This document shows, piece after piece, positions 48,968 to 60,199 of a stretch of 64,000 nt of DNA (positions within the stretch are counted from its first letter, which is position 1; every line of letters begins with the position of its first letter). The position numbers and the translations under genes are program-made. The DNA is from Amia ocellicauda (lineage: Eukaryota; Chordata; Actinopteri; Amiiformes; Amiidae). The stretch covers positions 25,988,323 to 26,052,322 of the forward strand of contig NC_089867.1 in the NCBI RefSeq assembly GCF_036373705.1. Reading direction: 5' to 3'. The notes under the pieces were generated by a model. The model was not told where the DNA came from and did no database searches. It saw only the letters and a list, made by a program, of their open reading frames with translations.

Positions 48968-49152
48968 TGCATTGCAGAGCAGAGTCGTGGGTTCAGTCCC
49001 AGGTTGGGGACGCTGCTGTTGTACCCTTGAGCAAGGTACTTTACCCAGAATGCTCCAGTAAAAATCCAGCTGTATCAATGGGTAATTGTATGATTAAATG
49101 TGATATATTTTAACAATTGTTAGTTGCCCTGGTTAAGGGCATCTGCTACAAA
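48968..49152 (+). mobile_element. 5'-truncated tRNA-derived SINE (V-SINE type)
   Basis: B box gggttcagtcccagg, then gtacccttgagcaaggtact, tgctccagtaaaaa and a tail ttgccctggttaagggcat. This is the same family as at 28938; the A-box half of the tRNA head is absent or degenerate. Confidence 0.82.
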
Positions 49153-50164
49153 ATATAACCATAACTGTATATGTTGGTTGTTTTATTGTTTTTTCTTCTT
49201 GTAAACTTTAATATCTGTGGAAGGCTGCAGAAGGTACTATTAGTAAATTATACCAATCCTGCAACTGTAAGTTTTCAAGACATATTTACACGCTGAGAAA
49301 CGCTGAGGACATCTGGTCTAAACATGTTCATTTTAGGTTTGGTAACCTCTACAATTATATTAAAATGAGATCTATTTGATTCTTTTTGCTTGGGTGCGGA
49401 CATGTAATAACTCACCTTGTATTGAGATCACACTTTCTACTGTGTTTAACCTCAGGGGATCTTTACAACTGAACAATGACTTCATGGGAATATTGTCAGC
49501 CTACCTCCATATGACAGATGTGTGCATTGTTACCTGGCTGTTGTAAAGACCAGGCAATAAAGTATAGTTTACAAATGGAGAGGGACCAAGCAAAAGTCAT
49601 AAAACTCCCTGTCATATAGGATTTTCCTGTCATCTGTTAGTTTTAACACATTTTTAAAATAATAAAGTGTAAATACTAAAAGTCACATAAGAATAATTTA
49701 TTTTTTCTAAAACTACTAACTAAAAGGATAGAAACAGGATACTCGAAACTATATTCTATTAAACATAAAAACTAACCATTCTATGTACACAGAATTGAAG
49801 TAGTAAACAGTAAAAAAGAGGATTTGGGAACAAACAGGAAAAATAACAAAAACAAAAAACTTCACTTGACCGAGACATTCTTTCAGTTTCCATGGGATAT
49901 CCAGCAACTATCCAGTTCTGATCTCAGACGCCCTGGATCTGGAATTCCAGGCCTCCACAGCGGGAACCTCATCAGTGGAGCATCGGCACAGATGCCCCAC
50001 AATGCACCGCTGCATCATCAGCAGAATTTGTACACCCTGCCACAGACCAGTGCTGAGCTGACTACAGCAAACTGTCAAGCCAAGAGTCCCAACCAGCCAT
50101 GTGAGAAGGAAAGACTTGCTCATGCAGTTATGATGTTAAGATATGGTAGTCCTTGCATGCACTA

Positions 50165-50870
50165 AGTAGTAGGAAGGCACCTAGATTTAAGTGACTTTGA
50201 ATGGGCCATGGTAGTTGGCACTAGCCGGTATGAGTATGTCAGAAACAGCCACCCTGATGGGGTTCTCACACATGACAGTGTCACGGGTGTATAGAGAATG
50301 CTCCACCACCCAAAAATCATCCAACCAATGGCGGTCCTATGGTGGAAACAGCTTGTTGATGAAAGTGGCTGACGGAAGCTGACACAACCTGTCAAATAAC
50401 AGCCGAGTACAACAGGAGTGCCGAAAGAGGCATATCAGAATGCATAAACCTGTCGTACCTTGACACGGATGGGTTATGGCAGCCAACAACCTCACTGAAT
50501 TCCACTCTGCGGTTGCAATGGGCTAAGGAACACAAACACTGGACCATGGAGGATTGGAAAAACATTGCCTGGTCTGATGAATCCCGGTTCCTGCTGTTTC
50601 ATGTGATGGGAGGACCAGAATATGGCAAAAACCACAGGAGTCCTTGATTCCGTCCTGCCGGGTGTCAACAATACAATGGTGTGGGCTGTGTTTTCATGGC
50701 ACACATTGGATACATGATACGAGTGGAGCAATGTCTGAATGCCACAGGATATCTGAACATCGTTGCCGATCGGGAGCATCCCTTCATGGCAGCAGGGTAT
50801 CCACCTGCGAACAGATTCTTTCAGCAGGATAATGTTCAATGCCATAAGGCTGGGATTTTCTTCTTATGTG
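50165..50870 (+). pseudogene. Decayed Tc1-family transposase (third family)
   Basis: Pieces of a Tc1 transposase occur in order but in several frames: a DLSDFE-like start (about 50185), a WAKEHKHWTMEDWKNIAWS-like segment with DESRFLL (50515-50600), FSWHTLDT-like sequence (about 50690) and the HPFMAAGYPPANRFFQQDN segment (50785-50830). There are many stops and deletions. No terminal repeats are recognised. It belongs to a different family from the copies at 7.5 and 9.1 kb. Confidence 0.78.
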
Positions 50871-51052
50871 ACCAATCTCACACATTGGCATTTTGAAAAC
50901 TTGAGAGCTATGATTTAGCCATTACACTTATTTTAAGTGCCCGATTAATCTACTGATATACATATATATATATACACATACATACATAGGCAAAAGTTTA
51001 GGGGGACGAGGGGATACACACACTTGCGATAATCAGTAGAATGATATGCTCT

Positions 51053-51058
51053 TTTATT
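51053..51058 (-). terminator. AATAAA polyadenylation signal, candidate for the GT6 gene
   Basis: TTTATT on the + strand reads AATAAA on the minus strand, only about 42 nt after the glycosyltransferase stop codon. It would give a very short 3'UTR. Confidence 0.4.
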
Positions 51059-51099
51059 TGCATGTGGCCTTGGAGCCAAGTTGAAGCTCTAATTCACAG

Positions 51100-51781
51100 C
51101 TATGTCCTCAGTATGCCATACTGCTTTTCAGCCCACACAAGTCTGGGAAAATGCAAGTCCCTACGGTAGCCAACTTCCGTTGCCCAGCAGTACTCGGGGG
51201 ACAGCACTTTGGATGGCTTATGAATCCAGAAGTACTTGTTCAGGTGGCTCTCGTCGTGCCACAGGGCCTCCACCTGGTTCCGCTTGTCCGTCATGATGCC
51301 CAGATAGCAGCTCTCAGCCAGGTGCTGCACGTTCTCCCACTTGCCACCGAAGACAGCTGCATGGTAGTAGAGGTCTCCCTTCTCCATGAAAGCCACTGAA
51401 TTGGGATTCCTGTCATAGGTGTACATGAACTTCGGACTGTGGTAGAAAAAGGAGTGCATCAGGGCCACAGAGTCGCCCAGAGCCTCCGACCCGAATCGGC
51501 CCACAAAGATCTGGTCCACATCCATGCAGAAGACATACCGAGCCTGGTGGCGGATGTGGGACTCTATGATGTTGCTGATGGTCTTCATTCTCATCATGGA
51601 GATGTCCTGCCAGCGTTTGTGCTTCTCCACCTTCATGATAACGATGCTCCGTTGTGGCCCCAGCTGGATCTTGGGGACCCTCTCAGGGCTGTCAGTGAAG
51701 ACGTAGTAGACCACTCGCAAGCCTGGCATGAAGTGGCTCTCTGCAGAGGTGAGGAAATCCTTGAGGTAGGCATCCAGGTAC
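51100..51781 (-). CDS. a3galt2: GT6 glycosyltransferase, last (catalytic) exon
   Basis: 682 nt: one base completing the preceding Lys codon, then 226 codons and TAG. The acceptor on the minus strand is gtttgcag|GTACCTGG. It holds DVD, the HAA loop, WHDESHLNKYFW and KVLSPEYCWA. The large single last exon is typical for GT6 genes. Confidence 0.93.
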
Positions 51782-54446
51782 CTGCAAACACACACAACAT
51801 CTGAGTGTTTCTTACACAGCTCCCCATAGGTCAATGGTGGGGACATCAAATTCGGTACCAGATGTTGCTGTGGGATGACAGAATAGATTCCATTTTTGAT
51901 TAACTGGGCAGCATTTCAGATGGTTTGAAAATCTATGTAGAAACTAAGTTTAAATAACTTTAATAATCAGAATTGTTGGCAGAAACTTTATTTGCTTCAA
52001 CACAAATTACCAAACATAGCTGAGGAATACTTAAATTGCATAAACTAATTATTATTATTAAGGCTGTTATTATAATGTTTCAATTTTTATTCATATGGTG
52101 ATGCTTGAAGGCCAAAAACAGCAAGTACTTTTCTATGTAACACTGGTGTCATAATTCAGCCTCATGCATTTAAATTTGTCACTCTAAATGCAGCATGTGG
52201 CACAACTGGAAATTGCATGAAAACATAGCCAATGATAGAATTTGCCAGCATTTCATGTCAGATTTCCATTTTCCTCTTGGCTTAAACCCCCCAGGAAAAA
52301 CCTGGATTCCAGACTGGGATGTTCCCAGGGGATGATGAAGAAGCCGTTATTGCTTTCATGAGATCATAATTGTCCCGGGAAAATGTTTGAACGGTGTTAT
52401 TGAGGCCTATTACTGTACCAGTGTCCGAACACTGCAGTAATGTCAGAGCACAGTGGTGCCTTGATTCAATTTAACTTTCAAAAGCTTCAGAAAAATGATG
52501 TGCAGTTCACAAAACATGTTCTCAATATAAATGTCAATCTCCTTCGGCATCAATCGACACTGATATACCCAAGTGAGTGTGAGAGGGGTACAGCACATTA
52601 GCCAATATATAAATTTTTCTAAAGTATGTCACATAAAATAAATGACATATATATGCAAAATATAAAAAGAGTAGGAGAAGGCTAGTTTTCAAATATCTAG
52701 TATATAAACATTTTGAACAGACCTGAGTTTATAACAGACATATTATTCAAGATAAATACATTTTTAGCTGTAAATTAAAAACCAAATCAGAACAGCATTC
52801 ACTAATAAAAAATAAAAAAACACCCACGTGCCATCTCTCGAACTTGAATACCAACACAATCATTGAATATCAAATAAGATCAATCAATTCGATTCAATTA
52901 ATTTGAATAAATATCCCAGCTCTAGATCTAATGTTGTCCATCTCAGAACAATTTTATTTCACTAAGTTTACCCTGAAATTAAGATTTTAATGTGAGATGC
53001 CCACTCTGGAGAAAGGAGGAAACTAGTAGCCAGTGTCCCACAGTGAGAAATGTACCTCTCGCTCTCAGTGGGCCACGCTTAATCACCGGGTACAGTACAG
53101 TACAGTACAGTACAGTGAGAACTGGAAGATAAAAGAATTCTTACTTGCCAACAGCAAATACGGTCAGTGCTACAGAGGTATTTGTTTTCCTGTAAAACGC
53201 ATCGTAGAGTTCAGGATCAAACATGCCATCCCAGATGACCGGAGCACCCCAGTAAGTGCAGGTCTGCACGTCTGCCCTGGACCTGAGGGAAGAGAGATTA
53301 CAGGTAAATTGATTTAATCCCTGCAGTTGGTATCAATCCTTCCGTCGCTAACTCTACAGATATGGCAGACAAATGAAATGGCACCCCTTGTCTGAAGTCA
53401 CTTCTGTTATCTGGAATCTTGTAAGTGCCTGTTTTACACAGAAAATTGTTAAATATGCCCATAAGAAAGGCATCAACACACTTGTCTGCCAAAGAGTATG
53501 TTCTGTAGCTTAGCTGCCAAGGATTATTGGTCTAAAAACCCCTCAGAGTGAAGGAGAGAACTATATTTGTATTGTCTATAATCCATGTGCTACGGGGATG
53601 AGACGTTCAAATACAGGAGAGGGGGTTTACACAGAACATCCAGTATTATAGGATATATGGGACTATGAGAGAAATTGTTAATGGATGTACTTATTGCTAC
53701 AGATATGATCTTCCCTAATATATTTGTTACGGAGACTCCTCGTTATCTGCTTCCTGCAAGGGCATGTTAAATACAGCATGAAGCTGTGAAACTGACACGA
53801 GTGGCAGAATAAAGTGAGCTCGCCCGTTTCCTACTCGTAGACACAGGCATGTGCACAGAAGGAGAAAAGTGGCAGGATGGGAACCAAGTTATTTTATGTG
53901 AATGAATCTGACAATGCTTGCTGCAGGTCAAGGCCAGATTGTGTTTGTTGGAGTTCCATGTATTTTAGAACATGGTTCTTGGTTCTTATCTCAGAATGAA
54001 GACAACTTAGTTTCTACATAGATTGTCTCACATCTACAGCTGTATTGCATTTATTTATTTTTATTTAAGGAGTAAGAAAAGACTGGGATCTGTGGCTCAG
54101 TGTGTTCAACATAATGCCTTGTCAACAAAGGGCGTCAGAAAGTAAAGGCCACAGAAGAAGGCCACAGCTCTTTTGTATGGTTCCGGCTCTTTAAAGAAAT
54201 GCTCTGAATTCTTATTAATGATCTGATACAGTTTGCTTGAGAATACCTATGATCATGATCATATTACCCTGTACTATGATCACATCTATATATGAAACAG
54301 ATTATCCTCTAATGGAAAACCTTTGGAATGATTTTCCATTAGAGGATAATCTGTTTTATATAAACTCCCTGGGATAAAGCACCCCACATTTAAGGTTTAT
54401 TTAAACCAGCAATTTTTGAAACATACATATATACACACACACAAAC

Positions 54447-54503
<57 letters not shown>

Positions 54504-56810
54504 CACATATACAGCTAAGTCCATACATATTTGGACAGTGACACAATTGTCATCATTTTGGCTCTGTATGCCACCACAATGGATTTGAAAGGAAACAATC
54601 AAGATGTGCTTTAAGAGTAGTCTTTCCTCTTTAATTTGAGGGTAGTTACATCCAAATTGGGTGAATGGTGTAGGAATTACACCCATTTTTATGTGTCCCC
54701 CCCAATTGTAGGGACTCAAAAGTATTTGGACAAACATAATCATGACTTCAATTGTGAGTTTCAATACTTGGTTGCAAATCCTTTGCAGTCAATGACTGCC
54801 TGAAGTCTGAATCCATAGACATCACCAGATGCTGGGTTTCTTCCCTGGTGATGCTCTGCCAGGCCTGCACTGCAGTGTCTTTAGTTCTTGAGGCATTTTG
54901 CCTTTTAAAAGTATAATTTTACCTTGGGCAGCCATTTTGTCTCCAAACTCAACCCTTCTGTGAAGTGGAGCCAAAATATTTCCCTGAGGTCCAAAGCCTC
55001 CACACTCAATTTACATGTATTTATCTATCCAATGCTCAATACAAATACAGATGCAATCAGACATCATGTCTATGTGTAATGTGTGTAAAGTGGAAGGTTT
55101 CAAAAGTGTATCCCTTTGTAGGATACAAAATAGTCTACATACATTTACATACATTAAACATAAGCCTGATTGCAGCTATATTTCTAATAATTACTGCAGC
55201 ATAATTGCTACTATAATTATAATGTCAAAAATATCACTTAAAAAGTCCAGAGTTCATAAATAAAGGCTTTACAAACAGGACTCAGAATATTTATCTTATT
55301 GTTATAATTTTCCACATGCAAAGGCTGATCAAGACAATGCCTTCAGTCTGAGGAAAAAAATAATCTTTTACAAATACCTATGAATGTACTAACCCTCCTT
55401 ATACTATGATCAGAATGTATAGTTTGAACGTGGACATATTTTAAGAAGTTTTAATTGCATCTTGAAATGCAAGTAGAGAGAATAGGAATAACCAGTTAAA
55501 GGAGGCTGGATACCTCAGGATTATTACTTTGTGAAAGAATACAACTGGCACACCTGAAGGTCAATGATGTTAATATAGAAGATGATGGGTATGCACTCTT
55601 ATAGTTTGAGAGCAGGACCAGACAAATCAAGACTACTGAAGTCTTTATTATGCCATCTGCTTTGAATAACAACAAAGGCAATGATTTAGACCAGTGCTTT
55701 ACAATAACGATATGCACAGAGCTTAAACACCTGTTAAGCATAAAGGCAGATTTATTGTACATTATGCTGTATTAGGGCTGTGCGATATGACGATATATAT
55801 CGTGAGACGATAGAAAAACGTCTATCGTTTCATATTATGCTCCATCGTTTATTTTGTTGTGTCGCAAATCCCACTCTTTACGGCAATAATAATAACTATT
55901 TTGTATTAACACGTGCTGTACTGGTAAGCAGAATCAAAACGCGACAGTCAGAGGAGAAATGTCCTTGTCTAGCCAATGCGCCGCTATAAACCCGTCTGTG
56001 GTAAATCTACCTGAATCTGTACCATTTTACAGCACATGTTGCATGATTACTATTACTTGTGTTATTGTTATGTGACAGTAAATCATACTGTGTATATATT
56101 TTATTTTATTGAAATTTACGCAGTTTAATGTCTCAGTGTACTCTGAAATTAAAGCATAGAATAATTGGAGATAATAAATAAATCATGGAATTGTTTTAAC
56201 ACAATTTAACCCCTTAAGCTGACAAACCCCTCTGGTACCCTTAAAGGGCACCAAATCCATGTTCTTCTCTTTAATCCCATCTGTACTCTTCACTGTTGTG
56301 TTGTTTGCCAAGTGTTTGGTATTTCTAACGGTGTGAAGCATTCTCTGATGTAGGGCTGTGTGGTGTGACGATTGAAAAATGTTTATCAATTCATATTATG
56401 CTCTATTGTTTATTTCGTTGTGTCGCAAATCCCACTCTTTACGGCAATATTTTTGGTCATTTGGATGACGCTCTGTGTTCTTACTGGTTCTTCCACATGT
56501 GCCGGATGTGGCAAGAAATGTGCATCAGAAACACAAACAGACATGGAGGAGAGTGAACCTTACACAGAATAACCACAGTAACCAAAAGACACTTTAATGC
56601 ACAGGCGCACATGTTCTGCCCCGCTCTCGTCGCAGGGTTAAGCTTGATCTGCATGCACACCCCACGCCGCTAATTTAGATGTATATAATTTGTATACAAT
56701 TTATAAATAATAAAGTTTGCATTTTTATAAATTGGAAAGCAATGCAAACAGATGCAGAAAGTTTCATTAAGATGTACAGTGTGTAGTGGTACAAAAGTTT
56801 TTATAATAAA

Positions 56811-56863
<53 letters not shown>

Positions 56864-59800
56864 TAACAACAACAATAACAATAATAATAATAACTGTTTT
56901 GTATTAACACATGCTGTACCGGTATATCCCATAACAACATAACAGACGTAATAGTAATCACACAACACTTGTGCTGTAATGTGTTGCATTCTGCATATAT
57001 TTACCATGACAGCCTGCATGTGGTATTTGTTAGTTTTGCATATTTAATGATTCAAGAAATACTTGTCGTTTGAATGTCTTTGGTCTTATTTTGTAGCTTG
57101 ATTGGATAAAAACAAGAAATAGTGAGAATAGTGAGTGCCAGAGGTTAAAAAAAAGTTTAGGTTACTAAAAACTGAAAAATAATGTCCATTTCAGAGTTCT
57201 ATACTGTGCTACTACACCCTCTTACGCATTATCTGTCAGTGTTACGCGCAGCTCCTGTGCATAGAAGTGACACTGTATTCTACAATGTGCACATCTTTTG
57301 AAAGTTTATTCTCTTGGCCTCCAGCGTGTTTCATCTCAAACACGTCCGATTTACAGTTTCCATGTTGCCTGCTGTCATTCAGAGCCCGGGGGGGAAATGT
57401 GCAGTGTGCTCCGGGGGTGGCTGGGGGGGCGGGGGGGGTCTCATTCAGATGGTCACAGATCACTGAGTTTCAATTGGATTTCTTTGCAAATAGGCTTGTT
57501 TTGTTCAGAATAACCTATTGAAACACAGAGAAGTTCAGATCCAATGATGTCAAATCGTTGTGTAATAGTGCACTGTAAACAGAGTTTTCCATCCTGACAT
57601 ATTGAGCTCTCTAGGACTGTGTGTTGCTTCTACCAAAACGTGGATGATCTTGTTTTGTTCGGTAGACTGTCTGGTTCCAGAATATGTCATAATTGTCAAT
57701 ATTTTCTCAGATTTTGTATTCCTACTCAGACCAAGTATCCCTCACCCCCCCATTTCAGAATGGGAAGTGGGAGGCACAAATGCTGGGGGTGTGTGTGTGT
57801 GGGGGGTATACATTTTTTTTTTTTTTCCACATCAGAGTAGGGCTGGGTGATATGACTTACAAATAATATCTCGATATTTTTAGAAGTTTGGGCGATGCAC
57901 GATATATATATATCTCACTATTTCTTGTTTTTATCCAATCAAGCTACAAAATAAGACCAAAGACATTCAAACGACAAGTATTTCTTTAATCATTAAATAT
58001 GCAAAACTAACAAATACCACATGCAGGCTGTCATGGTAAATATATGCAGAATGCAACACATTACAGCACAAGTGTTGTGTGATTACTATTACGTCTGTTA
58101 TGTTGTTATGGGATATACCGGTACAGCATGTGTTAATACAAAACAGTTATTATTATTATTGTTATTGTTATTATTATTATTATTTTTATTATAAAAACTT
58201 TTGTACCACTTCACCATCTTAATGAAACTTTCTGCATCTGTTTGCATTGCTTTCCAATTTATAAAAATGCAAACTTTATTATTTATAAATTGTATACAAA
58301 TTATATACATCTAAATTAGCGGCGTGGGGTGTGCATGCAGATCAAGCTTAACCCTGCGACGAGAGCGGGGCAGAACATGTGCGCCTGTGCATTAAAGTGT
58401 CTTTTGGTTACTGTGGTTATTCTGTGTAAGGTTCACTCTCCTCCATGTCTGTTTGTGTTTCTGATGCACATTTCTTGCCACATCCGGCACATGTGGAAGA
58501 ACCAGTAAGAACACAGAGCGTCATCCAAATGACCAAAAATATTGCCGTAAAGAGTGGGATGTGCGACACAACGAAATAAACAATAGAGCATAATATGAAT
58601 TGATAAACATTTTTCAATCGTCACACCACACAGCCCTACATCAGAGAATGCTTCACACCGTTAGAAATACCAAACACTTGGCAAACAACACAACAGTGAA
58701 GAGTACAGATGGGATTAAAGAGAAGAACATGGATTTGGTGCCCTTTAAGGGTACCAGAGGGGTTTGTCAGCTTAAGGGGTTAATTTGTGTTAAAACAATT
58801 CCATGATTTATTTATTATCTCCAATTATTCTATGCTTTAATTTCAGAGTACACTGAGACATTAAACTGCGAGAGTCACAATGAGAGTGAGGACAGAGCAG
58901 CCGATAGACTTTGCCTTCATCTGCTTACTCATTAGTAAAAGTCACGGCACTTACCAGAGATCCAGAGTGTTGTCCATGTGGTTTGCAGACTTTAGTTGTG
59001 AGGAATTGGACCTGCACTTTTCCATGGGAATAAGTCCTTCAAAATACCTGCAAATAAAGATTGTATCAGCCTTCCCCAGAACTCTCATAATTTCCTTATG
59101 GAGACTAATTGTGTTGGATTTGTGTCGTTGTTGTTGTTATATTGTTTCGAGCCCAATTTGCAAAACAAACAGACGAACAATCCCTGCTGAGTACATTGCC
59201 AATTAGATCTGTTTTCCTTAGGCCTCAATTAATGTTTTGGTATTTGTTTTTTTTTTTACTTAGAGCATAAATGCTCAAAATGCCAATTAAGAGATCATGT
59301 CACTATCCTATGTTCACCGTTTTCTTATATATACTTATAAACCTGCAAAGCCCGGGCTGATAGTCTTATAACGCCACTGAGAGCATGAGGCTTGCGTTGA
59401 GGAGGGCCAGGCTGCGTCAGTGTCTGCCAGTAAAGGATAGTGATCGGTTATCTGTCAGATGGTATAAGGCAGGTGGGTCCCACCTGGTCCTGTTGAGCCC
59501 TAATCTGTAAGTTTCGACGGTTTTTTAATCAAACCCTAAACACTGGGCTAATCTCAATTTACTATTACTATCTGGTTAAAATATGTGATTTAGTGCTTGG
59601 CATGCAAAAACAGAAGCCTGAAAGCTCGCTGGGATCAGGGCTATGGTTCTTTGATATGTAGACCTGTACCTTGATTGGCAGAAAGGATTGTTTTGTATGA
59701 AGTGAAGCATAAAATTAAAAAGCAAAACAAGTACCATTGCTAGTGTCAAATAACCGTCAAGGGAGATAAAGAAAAAGCAACCAGACACTTGGGTGTCTCT

Positions 59801-60142
59801 CACAGCCCAGTATCACACATTCTTAGTCCTGTGCACAAGTGGCAGCTAATGATAGGGCAGATGGACACAGATAAACAAAACAAAACCCTCACTGCAGTCA
59901 AGCAGGCCCTGGCCTGGTGAAACCCTCCAGGGACATGTGTTGCTATGTTTTTGATTGGTTGGTCATCACAGGTTACACAGTGCTTTACCTGAGCAGAAAA
60001 CCACCTGTCCTAACATGCACTGTGGATGCAAAAATAAACAAGGGCAAACAGTCTCTTTGTTTCTGAGTAGCCTTCTGGCACATTTGCTTTTTCACACCAT
60101 CCCCAGAGTACACTTCAGCTTTCAAGATACACATATATACGA

Positions 60143-60199
<57 letters not shown>

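Larger units (their letters stand above)
53283..58954 (-). other. Large GT6 gene intron
   Basis: 5.67 kb. It contains a short hairpin (54289-54362), a TA/CA compound microsatellite, a Tc1-type fragment (54511-54905) and the 1-kb inverted repeat (56119-58870). Confidence 0.6.
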
